A stretch of 64,000 bases of DNA, taken from the NCBI GenBank assembly GCA_963757185.1, contig CAVWQI010000008.1:248001-312000 (forward strand), given 5' to 3'. Within the stretch, counting starts at the first letter, position 1. Every line of letters starts with the position of its first letter. Below are positions 38,210 to 46,827 of this stretch, one piece after another. The position numbers and the translations under genes are program-made. A model generated the notes under the pieces. The model was not told the DNA's origin. It did no database searches and saw nothing but the letters and a program-made list of their open reading frames with translations. The DNA comes from JAQBQB01 sp963757185 (GTDB taxonomy: Bacteria > Gemmatimonadota > Gemmatimonadetes > Gemmatimonadales > Gemmatimonadaceae).

Positions 38210-39580
38210 CTATTCCGGCGGGATGTTCTGATTCGTACGAAAGAGATTCGCCGGATCGTACTGCCGCTTGATCGCGGCGAGCCGCGCGAACTTCTCCGGG
38301 CTGAACGACGCCCGCACCCGATCCGGGCTCTCGCCGGCGCCGATGTAGTTCACGTAGACGGTTCCCGTCCCGAATGGCTTCACCGCGTCCGACGTCGAGC
38401 GCGCCCACTGCACGTTCCGCTCGGCGTCGCCCGGCGCCGTCCATCGCGATACGATCACGAGGTTGTACGTCGCGTCGCGCTGATCGAACGCCGTCGCGTC
38501 TACCGGGACGCGCTTGACCGCGCCGCCGAACTGCTCGATGAGGAGCGCGCTGAGGGGCGACTTCACGGCCTTGAAAGATGCGACCAAGGAGTCGATCAGT
38601 TCGTCCGGCAGCGACGCGGCGAACTCCGATCGCCAATGCACCTGGAGTCCCGATGGGAATCCCGCGTCGAGCATCGATTGGAGGGCGGTGTAGGGAATCG
38701 GTCCTACCTCGCCCGCCATCGGAGACCCGAACGAACGGATCGCGGCGATCGCTTTCTCGCCGTCCTTCACCGGGCCGTTGTAGCAGATCGCCAACGCCAC
38801 GACCGGCGTGCCATCCGGCGTGTGCATCATCGCCGCGAAGATGGTGAGCGCGTCGGGCGCGCTGCGCGTCACGTCGCGATACAGACGCAGCACGTCGCGC
38901 GCGCGCGCGAGCGGATAGATCAGCATGCCGCCAAGGATGGTGGACACCTCGTGCAGCTGGAATTCGAACGTCGTGACGACGCCAAAATTTCCGCCGCCGC
39001 CGCGCAGCGCCCAGAAGAGCTCCGGATTCTCCCTCGCGCTCGCGCGCACGAGCCGACCGTCCGCCAAAACCACGTCCGCGCCGACGATGTTGTCGCACGC
39101 GAGACCGTAGCTGCGCATCAGCCATCCGAGCCCGCCGCCGAGCGTGAGTCCGGCGATGCCGGTGGTCGACACCGCGCCGCCGGTCGCCGCGAGGCCGTGC
39201 GCGGCGGTCGCGTTGTCGAAGTCGCCCCACGTCGCGCCGCCGCCGGCCAGCGCGGTCCTGCGCACCGGATCGACGACGACGTCGCGCATACCGCGCAGGT
39301 CGATCACGAGACCGCCATCCACGCTCGCGAGCCCGGCCGCGTTGTGCCCGCCGCCACGCACGGCGAGGGTGAGATTGTTGGCTCTCGCGAACTTCACCGC
39401 GCGCTGGACGTCGCGCGCGCTCTTGCAAAGCGCGATGCACGCGGGACGACGGTCGATCATCCCGTTCCACACGGCGCGCCGCGCGTCGTAGTCGGGGGCG
39501 CCGGGAAGGACCACCTCGCCGTCGAACTGGTCGGCGAGGTCGTTGAACGGACTGGACGAAACAACTGATGAAGCGGCCAT
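38210..39580 (-). CDS. FAD-binding oxidoreductase (BBE/6-hydroxynicotine-oxidase-like)
   Basis: A 456-residue flavoprotein of the vanillyl-alcohol/berberine-bridge superfamily. The PP-loop TLAVRGGGHNAAG includes H79, which aligns with the histidine that carries covalent FAD in 6-hydroxy-D-nicotine oxidase. Further FAD motifs are ALAGGGATWGDFD, TTGIAGLTLGGGLGWLMRSYGLACDNI and LFWALRGGGGNFGVVTTFEF; the BBE C-terminal segment ends FARLAAIKRQYDPANLFRTNQNI. The second Cys-linkage residue of berberine enzymes is not evident. A start 21 codons upstream (39643) is possible. Substrate unknown. Confidence 0.88.
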   Translation of the reverse strand: MAASSVVSSSPFNDLADQFDGEVVLPGAPDYDARRAVWNGMIDRRPACIALCKSARDVQRAVKFARANNLTLAVRGGGHNAAGLASVDGGLVIDLRGMRDVVVDPVRRTALAGGGATWGDFDNATAAHGLAATGGAVSTTGIAGLTLGGGLGWLMRSYGLACDNIVGADVVLADGRLVRASARENPELFWALRGGGGNFGVVTTFEFQLHEVSTILGGMLIYPLARARDVLRLYRDVTRSAPDALTIFAAMMHTPDGTPVVALAICYNGPVKDGEKAIAAIRSFGSPMAGEVGPIPYTALQSMLDAGFPSGLQVHWRSEFAASLPDELIDSLVASFKAVKSPLSALLIEQFGGAVKRVPVDATAFDQRDATYNLVIVSRWTAPGDAERNVQWARSTSDAVKPFGTGTVYVNYIGAGESPDRVRASFSPEKFARLAAIKRQYDPANLFRTNQNIPPE

Positions 39581-39690
39581 ATGCACCTGTGGATCGAGGG
39601 AATTCGTGAAGTAGATACGCAATCCCACGCGCCGACCGGACACGCGGTCGCGTCGCGCCGGCCTTCCCGTCGGATCGCAGATTTCGCCGC

Positions 39691-40485
39691 ATGACCCACC
39701 TACAACTCGTCGCGACGTACGTCGGCGGCCCCACCGCGATTCTCGACATCGGCGGCCTCCGCCTCATCACGGATCCGACCTTCGACCCCGCCGGCACGAG
39801 TTACGAAACGCCCGTCTACACGCTGCGCAAAGCCGGCGCTCCGGCCATCGCACCCGATGCACTCGGCGACGTCGACGCCGTGCTGCTCAGCCACGATCAC
39901 CACTTCGACAACCTCGATCGCGCCGGCCGAGCGCTGCTCTCGCGCGCGCGACGCGTCCTCGTTCCGCCCGCCGGCGCCGAACGACTCGGCGCTGGTGCCA
40001 CCGGGCTCGCGCCCTGGCAAAGCGTGACGCTCGACTCGCCGAAGGGAGAAAGCGTGCGAATTACCGCCACGCCCGCGCGCCATGGCCCCGCCGGCGGCGA
40101 TCGCGGACCGGTGATCGGCTTCCTGATCTCCGACGCACGCTCGAGCGACACTCGTCCGCGGTCGATCTACGTGTCGGGCGACACCGTGTGGTACGAGGGC
40201 GTCGAGGAGGTCGCGCGGCGAGCCGACGTCCGCGCCGCCTTCTTGTTCATGGGCGCCGCACGTGTGCGCGAGGTCGGCCCCGCGCACCTCACGATGACCG
40301 CCGGCGAAGGTGTGCTCGTCGCGCGCTCGATGCCGGACGCCACGATCATCCCCCTCCACTACGAAGGCTGGGCGCACTTCTCGGAGGGGCGCGCCGAGAT
40401 CGAACGCGCCTTCGCGGCTGAGGGGCTATCGGATCGGCTATGCTGGCTAACGCCCGGCAAAGCTACGGAGATCGGTAGCGCCTAA
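39691..40485 (+). CDS. MBL-fold metallo-hydrolase (UlaG-like)
   Basis: A 264-residue metallo-beta-lactamase-fold protein. After the first strands (ILDIGGLRLITDPTFD) comes the metal motif LLSHDHHFDNLD (residues 66-76), a variant of HxHxDH found in one branch of this family with Asn for the last His. Further ligands are likely in ATPARHGP and the C-terminal ATIIPLHYEGWAHFSEG. Related proteins act on lactones, phosphodiesters or phospholipids; this one cannot be assigned. It diverges from the FAD oxidoreductase by 110 bases and is followed by an inverted-repeat element. Confidence 0.85.
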   Translation: MTHLQLVATYVGGPTAILDIGGLRLITDPTFDPAGTSYETPVYTLRKAGAPAIAPDALGDVDAVLLSHDHHFDNLDRAGRALLSRARRVLVPPAGAERLGAGATGLAPWQSVTLDSPKGESVRITATPARHGPAGGDRGPVIGFLISDARSSDTRPRSIYVSGDTVWYEGVEEVARRADVRAAFLFMGAARVREVGPAHLTMTAGEGVLVARSMPDATIIPLHYEGWAHFSEGRAEIERAFAAEGLSDRLCWLTPGKATEIGSA

Positions 40486-40516
40486 GTTGTTTCGCAGTTA
40501 CCCCAAAGCTTTTCAG

Positions 40517-40676
40517 TTTGTTTCCGTGACTTCCGTTTGTTTCCGTGTCACAATTGTTGATGCTTGTACGGCGGGCAGGATCACCCCGCGAGATGAGCCA
40601 TAACAATGGTGACACGGAAACAAACGGATTGGACCGAAACAAACGGAGACAACAAAGGGCTTTGTTGTTGTCTCCG
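40517..40676. repeat. AT-richer inverted-repeat element
   Basis: A perfect 20-base inverted repeat (40532-40551 and 40609-40628; left arm begins TCCGTTTGTTTCCGTG), extended to 27 bases with one mismatch, around a 43-base loop that has its own GCGGG/CCCGC hairpin. TTTGTTTCCGTG also occurs directly upstream (40517-40528), and CGAAACAAACGGA follows. A second hairpin, CGGAGACAACAAAG with CTTTGTTGTTGTCTCCG, lies at 40644-40676. The stretch is clearly richer in A and T than its neighbours. It occupies the gap between the MBL and M20 genes. Confidence 0.9.
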
Positions 40677-40764
40677 TTCGTGTCGATTCCATCAGTTTGG
40701 GTCGTAGTGTTGCCGCGACTCTCGCACGCCTCGACAGAATCCAACCGGCCAACGGATTTCGGAA

Positions 40765-42141
40765 ATGCCACTCGCCAACGACCTCACGACGTTCTTCGAC
40801 AAGAACCAGGCGCGCGCCCGCGACCAGCTGTTCGACCTGCTGCGCATTCCAAGCGTCAGCGCGCGCTCGGAGCACAACGCCGACACGGCGCGGGCCGCCG
40901 AGTGGGTCGCCGACTCGCTCCGCGGCGTCGGCCTGACCGCCAAGGTGCACGCGACGAAGGGACACCCGATCGTCGTCGGCGAGTGGCGCGGCGCGGCGGG
41001 TGCGCAGACGATTCTCATCTACGGCCACTACGACGTACAACCGGTCGAGCCGCTCGAGCTGTGGGACAGCCCGCCCTTCGAGCCGACGGTGCGCGACCGC
41101 AAGATCTTCGCGCGCGGCTCGGTCGACGACAAAGGCCAGCTCTTCCTGCACGTGAAGGCGCTCGAGGCGCACCTCGCGACGCGCGGCAAGCTTCCGGTCA
41201 ACATCATCGTTCTCGCCGAAGGCGAGGAGGAAGTCGGCAGCGATCACCTCGCCGAGTTCATCGAGGCGCATGCCAAAGAGCTGGCCTGCGACGCCGTCGT
41301 GATCTCCGACTCGGCGATGTTCGCGCCGGGATTGCCGTCGATCCTGTCGTCGTTGCGGGGACTCGCCTACTTCCAGATCGACGTCCGCGGTCCGGCGACG
41401 GATCTGCACTCGGGCAGCTACGGCGGTGGCGTGATGAACCCCGCGATGGCGCTCGCCCGCATTCTCGCCACGATGCACGACGCCGACGGGTCGGGGCACA
41501 TCGCCATCGACGGCTTCTACGACGACGTGCGCGACTGGGGTGACGTCGCTCGGCGCCAGATGAAGCAGCTGCCGTTCGACGAGAAGGCGTTTCGTGAAGA
41601 AACAGGGTCGCCGGAGCTCTTCGGCGAAAAGGGCTACACGACGCTCGAGCGCTTGTGGATGCGCCCGACGTGCGAGGTGAACGGCCTGCTCAGCGGCTAC
41701 ACCGGCGAAGGCGCGAAGACGGTGCTGCCCGCGGTGGCAATGGCCAAGGTGAGCTGCCGTCTCGTTCCCGATCAGCGTCCGGAGAAGATCGAACAGTTGA
41801 TGCGCGCGCACGTGCAACGCGTCTGCCCGCCCGGCGTCGAGGCGACCGTCCGTCCGCTCCACGGCGGCAACCCGTGGCGCGCGGACCTCGGTGGCCCACT
41901 CTTCGACGCCGCCCGCCGCGCACTCGCCACGGCGTTCGACCGCGAGCCTGTTATCACGGGCGAAGGCGGTTCGATCCCGGTCGTGGGCGATTTTCAACGA
42001 ATTCTCAACGCGCCCGTGCTGCTGGTCGGCTTCGGGCTCCCCGGCGAAAACGCCCACGCGCCGAACGAGTGGCTCAGCGAAGAGAATTTCTACAAGGGAA
42101 TGCGCGCGATGGCCGCTCTCTGGGAGGAATTGGGCAAGTAG
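40765..42141 (+). CDS. M20-family dipeptidase
   Basis: A 458-residue zinc peptidase of the ArgE/DapE/ACY1/CPG2 family. Metal-binding residues appear in order: H88 and D90 in LIYGHYDVQPVEPL, D121 in ARGSVDDKGQLFLHVKALE, the catalytic/metal glutamates in ILAEGEEEVGSDHL, an aspartate in AVVISDSAMFAPG, and the late histidine in GLPGENAHAPNEWLSEENFYKG. The central lid domain starts near DVRGPATDLHSGSYGG. This matches cytosolic broad-range dipeptidases. It stands as a single gene, with an octamer repeat just after the stop. Confidence 0.94.
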   Translation: MPLANDLTTFFDKNQARARDQLFDLLRIPSVSARSEHNADTARAAEWVADSLRGVGLTAKVHATKGHPIVVGEWRGAAGAQTILIYGHYDVQPVEPLELWDSPPFEPTVRDRKIFARGSVDDKGQLFLHVKALEAHLATRGKLPVNIIVLAEGEEEVGSDHLAEFIEAHAKELACDAVVISDSAMFAPGLPSILSSLRGLAYFQIDVRGPATDLHSGSYGGGVMNPAMALARILATMHDADGSGHIAIDGFYDDVRDWGDVARRQMKQLPFDEKAFREETGSPELFGEKGYTTLERLWMRPTCEVNGLLSGYTGEGAKTVLPAVAMAKVSCRLVPDQRPEKIEQLMRAHVQRVCPPGVEATVRPLHGGNPWRADLGGPLFDAARRALATAFDREPVITGEGGSIPVVGDFQRILNAPVLLVGFGLPGENAHAPNEWLSEENFYKGMRAMAALWEELGK

Positions 42142-42151
42142 CGCCGTTTCT

Positions 42152-42183
42152 CCGGTCCACCGGTGCACCCGTCCACCGGTCCA
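42152..42183. repeat. CCGGTCCA octamer tandem repeat
   Basis: Four units with an 8-base period (CCGGTCCA, CCGGTGCA, CCCGTCCA, CCGGTCCA) start 10 bases after the M20 stop and run to 7 bases before the end of tamB. Their reverse complement recurs as an array at the other end of the tamB-tamA locus (49154-49177). Confidence 0.9.
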
Positions 42184-42189
42184 CCCGAT

Positions 42190-45100
42190 CTAGAACCGCC
42201 ACGTCCGTATTACAAACAGCCCGACTGACGTCAATGGCCGGTACGGCTGCGAATTCAACTGCGGCTCGAGCAGCACGACCTGCGGCTCGACCATCGCGGT
42301 GATTCGCCAGCCGTCCTGCGTGCGGCGCTCGATCGCGACACCCAGGTTGCGCGCCTGCTCCTGGAGACTCACGAACGTCTCCGGGGTGATGTACTTGCCC
42401 GCTTCGAACTTCGTCTGCGTGACGAAGCCATAGAGGCCGCCCGACCCGATCTCGAGCGGCGAGTCCGCCGGCGTGATCGTGAAAACGTCCGCCTTGAGCG
42501 CGCGTCCCGCCTGGAATTCCGCCTGCTCGGCCACCACGCCGACGGCGACGCTGGCGAGGCGCCGCGCGGCGAACTGCGCGCCGGCGCCGGCCAGATCGGT
42601 CGTCGTGCCCGTCGACACGACGCTCGAGTTGCTCGAGGCGATGAGCGACGACGTCGACTGGCCGAACGCAATAAGCGTCAGCAGCTCGGCCTGCGACCTG
42701 GGCGGCTGCGCGTCGGTCTCCAGCGCGACGTTGGGTCGGTTGAGCGTGCCGCCGATGAGCACGCGAATGTTCACCGCGCCGCGCGTGGCGACGTTCACCT
42801 GGTACTCGCCCGTGACCTGCAGCGTCGGATTCAGGTCCGGTCCGCCGACGAACGTCGCCGTGCCGCGGCGAATCTGGAATCGCTTGGTGAGCAGCGTGTA
42901 GTCGCCGCGGTCGGTCGTGATCACGCCGTGGATGCTCAACGTCTGGCTCGAGTCCGTGATCGCGAGCGGATCCGTCGTGTAGATCTCGATGTTCGCTTCG
43001 TGATTGCGCACCCAAGTGTTCTGGTTGATGCTCGCCGCCACGTTCACGGAGAGATTCGCCAGCAACGGCGACTGCTTGGGGAACAGGCGCTGCGCGAGCT
43101 CGCTCGTCGTGTCCACGATGTTGAAGAGTCCGGGATCGCCGGCACCGACGAGCGTGCGGTTGCTCGACTCCGGGACGTAGATGATGCCGCGCGTGACCGT
43201 GATGTTGCCGCCGACCGCCGCGTGCCGGAACGGGCCTTTGAGCGTTAGGCGCGTGTCGACGGTGAGGTCCGCGTAGTCGTTGTTGACGAGTCGCGCGTCA
43301 TCCGACTCCAGCTGAAGGTTGAACGCCGGCTCCCGCCAATTGGCGAAGCTCAGAGCGCCGGTGAGCCGCACCGCCCCCACCGCTCTGCCGGCGAGAGAGT
43401 CTACGTAGATGCTGTCGCCGGCCATGCGAATCGTGCCGCCGATGTTGGCGATCGTCGCGCCGGTGTACACGATGGTCATCGTGCCGTGGTCGAGCGCCAC
43501 CGATCCCGACAACTGTGGATCCTTGAGCGTGCCGCGCACCGCGAATCGGCCGCCGGCGCGGCCGTGGACGTCGGTGACCAGGTCGGTGACGTCCGGGATC
43601 AGATCCACGGGCAAGCTGTCGCCGACGACGTCGATCGACACCGGCTCGGCCAACACGCGGTCGCCCTGCACGCCGGTGAACGCGAGGTTGAGCGGCAGCC
43701 GCGCGTCGACCGTCATCAACGGCGGACCGGCGCCATGCTGCGCGTCGATGTGCGTGACCAGTCGCTCGTCGGCGTACGACAACCGCCCCAGCAGATCGGG
43801 AAACGGCGCGTCGTTGTACTCGGCGCCGGTCAAATTGAAACGCCCGGCAAACGTCGGCTGGCTCGACGTTCCTTGCACGTTGCCGTGCAGCGCGAAAGTT
43901 CCTTTCGCCGCGACATCCGACTGGAGCAGTTCGACGACGTTGCCCACGGGAAAGCTGTCCACGTCGACAGTGAGGTCGGCGACTCCGTTCGTCGGCACGA
44001 GTCCGTTCACGCGAACGCGGCCGCCGGCGCCGTTGCGGAGCTCGAAGTTGCCGACGCGGATGCCCGCCTTGCCCCACTGCACCGTGTCGGGATGTGGCGT
44101 GGCCCAATGCGCCGTGTCCAGCTGCAACGACAACTCGGCGATCCGAAGCTCGCGTCTGTCGGTGAACAGCGCGTAGTCGCCCTTGGCGGCGTAGTGCCTG
44201 TTGCCGGCGCTGTCGTTGCGGACCTGCACAACCGCCAGCTCGACGTGGCCGCGTCCTCCTACCGCTTCATCCTCGGGACCCGCCGTCGCATAGGTGAGGC
44301 GCGCGGTCGCCGTGTCGAACCCGAACCCCCTCGCGCTCAACTGCACGGCGTTGGCGGATACCGAAAGCGTGGAAGGGGCTTTTCGTCCGCCCTTCCACGC
44401 GTATGTGCTCGTGACGTGCTGCACCGTGTTGCCACGAGCGATGATCGTGTCGCCCTCGCCCCGGCCGCGCAGCTCGAAGCTGTCGAGATTCCCGCGCAAC
44501 GTTCCGGCGAAATACAGGCGGCCCACCATCGTGTCGCGCGGCACGGGCCGCGGTCGGTTCACGACGAGACGCGGCGGCGGCCTGCCGTGAACCATCCGCT
44601 CCATCTCCGTCCGCTTCGCCGTTCGCGCGGAATCGGCTCGCGCTTCGGCGAGGATCCGCGCGACGACCGCCGGCCGCGGCGGCACCGACGTGGAATCGGC
44701 CGACTTCGGGAGCCAGCGGTTCAGCGCGCCGAGTGAATCCACGACGACGGCGTAGTTGAGCGAATCGATCTTGTTCGAGACGAGACCAAAACCGCCCGAC
44801 GCGGTCGCTCTCGTCTGCGCGCCGCTCGCAAAGAGGTGCTCGACGTGCGCGTCGCCGTTCGCCGCGGTGGCGCGCACCGAGAGCGTGTCCACCGCGATCG
44901 AGTCAGCGCCGTGGATCACATGCGAGCTCGAAAGATCGGCCGCGACCTTCGACGTCAGCGTCGGGAGATCGGTTCCGCGTCCGACGGCTGTGACGTCGCC
45001 CGTGAGCGACGTGACCGGCGCCTTGCTATCGACGACGCTCAGATTGAACGCGGTCACCGTGGCGGAGAGGTCGTAGCCCAGCGCCTGAGATGCGACGTCG

Positions 45101-46827
45101 AGAGTGCCGTTTGACGAGATGCTACCGCCGTCCGGCGTATGAAGGTCGGTGTCGACCAGAAGATCGGACAACGGCCCGTGCAGGTGAATCGGCCCTGTCG
45201 CCTCGCCCTGAAGTCCGGCCGAGGGAAAGAAGCGACCGGCCTCGGCGAGTGAGATTGGATATGCGATGACATCGGCGTCGATGCGCGTCGGGCCGCCGGC
45301 GTGGAGCACGGCGGATCCGGAAACCTTCGACGTCTCGCCGCGGTCGTCGTGCGTGATCTCGAAGTTCATCGCGAACTGCGTCGCCGTCGTGCCGTTCACC
45401 GTTGTCTTACCCGTCACGACGCCGGCGATCGGCAGGTTCGGACGCCACGAGCTGAGGAGCGCGACCTGCAGCGGGAGCATCTGGACGCGCAGCGCGCGCG
45501 CTCGCAGCACGCTTCCATCGAGAACGCCGATCTGGCCTTCGAGGACGAAGCGGCTGCGACCCGCGCTCCGGTCGTCGAAGGTGATGTCGCCTTTCACGTT
45601 CAGCGCGCGGCGGCCGCCACGCACCGTCGCACGCCCCGCGAACACGCCTGTGCGCGGGATCTTTACTCCCGGGATGAGATCGGACAGCACCTTCGTGTCC
45701 ACTCCCGTGAAGCGCAGGTCGGTGTCGTGGATCGTGACGGAGTCGTCGAGCGTGATCCCGAACGTGCCTTTGGCGTTCGCCTGCCGCAGCGTGACGTCGG
45801 CGTCGGAGATCGTGTAGTCCTGCAACAGGCCACGCCACTTGAGCGCGAAGTTCATCTTGCCGTGCGCGTCCGGCGGAAGCGGCAGATACGCCCAGCGCAC
45901 GTCGTCGAAGATCAACTGGTCGCTGCGCAACGCGAGCGTCATGTCGCCCGAGCCGAACACGAAGCTGCCGCTGCCGGCGGCCGTGGAGCCCTTGGGGAAC
46001 GTCGTGGCCGCGCTTGCCCACCAGATCGAGTCGGTGTTGAACGCGAACGTGCCGTGCAGGTTCCGGAACCGTCCGCCCGGCGGCCGCACGAAGTACGCGT
46101 TCATCGCCAGCGTCGCGACTTCCGCCACGCTCGACGGTTGTCCCGGCTGCGAGATGCGAAGCAGCGGGAGACGCCCGTTGACCGAATCGATCTCGATGCG
46201 CCGGCGCAGGCCGCCGGGTCCGCGCTCGACGTACGCCCGCGACCGGCCGCTCAACGCGTCGCGAACGGCGCTGTCGGCGGCGGCGCCCTTCAGGTTCTTC
46301 GCCGGCGCCCAGGGCGAGACGATCAGAAATCGCCCGTTCACGATTTTCACGTCCGTCGCGCGGATCCAGTCGCCCCATCCTTCCGGCTGCGGCGGCGCGT
46401 TGGGCGGTCTCTTCGTCGTGTCGATCAGCCCCGGAAGAATGCGCGCCCAGTTCCAGACGCCGTTCGCGTCCTTGTCGAGAACGACGTTCGGCCGAACGAA
46501 CACGGCGTGGTCGAGCAGGATGCGCTTGCGAAACAGGTCCGAGATCGAGTAGTCCGTCGTGAGCGAGTCGACGGAGATGAACGGCGCGCCCGCGCTGTCG
46601 GTGATCACGACCTTCTCGAACGTCACGTTGCTCAGCATCCCGCCGGACACGCGAGCGATCGTCGTCTTGCCGTGCACGACTTTCTCCATTCCGCCCACCG
46701 CGACGTTCTTGACCTTCTCGTGCCCCCACTCGGTGTGCGTGAGGACCCACAGCGCCCCCACGTCCACGACGACTACCGCGAGAACGAACGCGAGGAGAAC
46801 GACGGCCCACTTCGCGAGGCGTCCCAC
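42190..46827 (-). CDS. tamB: Translocation and assembly module protein TamB (AsmA/DUF490-like)
   Basis: A 1545-residue envelope protein. A single N-terminal membrane helix (residues 6-28, AVVLLAFVLAVVVVDVGALWVL) is followed by a very long series of beta-strand-rich repeats, as in the lipid-groove proteins of the TamB/AsmA group. The C-terminal DUF490/TamB domain is seen in VNVAASINQNTWVRNHEANIEIYT, RRGTATFVGGPDLNPTLQVTGEY and AELLTLIAFGQ. It should span the periplasm and move lipids or help outer-membrane protein assembly. The GTG at 46827 overlaps the stop of tamA by one base (TAGTG), which fixes the start. Confidence 0.9.
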   Translation of the reverse strand: MGRLAKWAVVLLAFVLAVVVVDVGALWVLTHTEWGHEKVKNVAVGGMEKVVHGKTTIARVSGGMLSNVTFEKVVITDSAGAPFISVDSLTTDYSISDLFRKRILLDHAVFVRPNVVLDKDANGVWNWARILPGLIDTTKRPPNAPPQPEGWGDWIRATDVKIVNGRFLIVSPWAPAKNLKGAAADSAVRDALSGRSRAYVERGPGGLRRRIEIDSVNGRLPLLRISQPGQPSSVAEVATLAMNAYFVRPPGGRFRNLHGTFAFNTDSIWWASAATTFPKGSTAAGSGSFVFGSGDMTLALRSDQLIFDDVRWAYLPLPPDAHGKMNFALKWRGLLQDYTISDADVTLRQANAKGTFGITLDDSVTIHDTDLRFTGVDTKVLSDLIPGVKIPRTGVFAGRATVRGGRRALNVKGDITFDDRSAGRSRFVLEGQIGVLDGSVLRARALRVQMLPLQVALLSSWRPNLPIAGVVTGKTTVNGTTATQFAMNFEITHDDRGETSKVSGSAVLHAGGPTRIDADVIAYPISLAEAGRFFPSAGLQGEATGPIHLHGPLSDLLVDTDLHTPDGGSISSNGTLDVASQALGYDLSATVTAFNLSVVDSKAPVTSLTGDVTAVGRGTDLPTLTSKVAADLSSSHVIHGADSIAVDTLSVRATAANGDAHVEHLFASGAQTRATASGGFGLVSNKIDSLNYAVVVDSLGALNRWLPKSADSTSVPPRPAVVARILAEARADSARTAKRTEMERMVHGRPPPRLVVNRPRPVPRDTMVGRLYFAGTLRGNLDSFELRGRGEGDTIIARGNTVQHVTSTYAWKGGRKAPSTLSVSANAVQLSARGFGFDTATARLTYATAGPEDEAVGGRGHVELAVVQVRNDSAGNRHYAAKGDYALFTDRRELRIAELSLQLDTAHWATPHPDTVQWGKAGIRVGNFELRNGAGGRVRVNGLVPTNGVADLTVDVDSFPVGNVVELLQSDVAAKGTFALHGNVQGTSSQPTFAGRFNLTGAEYNDAPFPDLLGRLSYADERLVTHIDAQHGAGPPLMTVDARLPLNLAFTGVQGDRVLAEPVSIDVVGDSLPVDLIPDVTDLVTDVHGRAGGRFAVRGTLKDPQLSGSVALDHGTMTIVYTGATIANIGGTIRMAGDSIYVDSLAGRAVGAVRLTGALSFANWREPAFNLQLESDDARLVNNDYADLTVDTRLTLKGPFRHAAVGGNITVTRGIIYVPESSNRTLVGAGDPGLFNIVDTTSELAQRLFPKQSPLLANLSVNVAASINQNTWVRNHEANIEIYTTDPLAITDSSQTLSIHGVITTDRGDYTLLTKRFQIRRGTATFVGGPDLNPTLQVTGEYQVNVATRGAVNIRVLIGGTLNRPNVALETDAQPPRSQAELLTLIAFGQSTSSLIASSNSSVVSTGTTTDLAGAGAQFAARRLASVAVGVVAEQAEFQAGRALKADVFTITPADSPLEIGSGGLYGFVTQTKFEAGKYITPETFVSLQEQARNLGVAIERRTQDGWRITAMVEPQVVLLEPQLNSQPYRPLTSVGLFVIRTWRF

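Noticed and set aside
40463..40771. Possible 102-residue gene on the minus strand
   Set aside because: Its sequence only reflects the inverted-repeat element (TNGDNNK, TETNGS); there is no start context or protein family.
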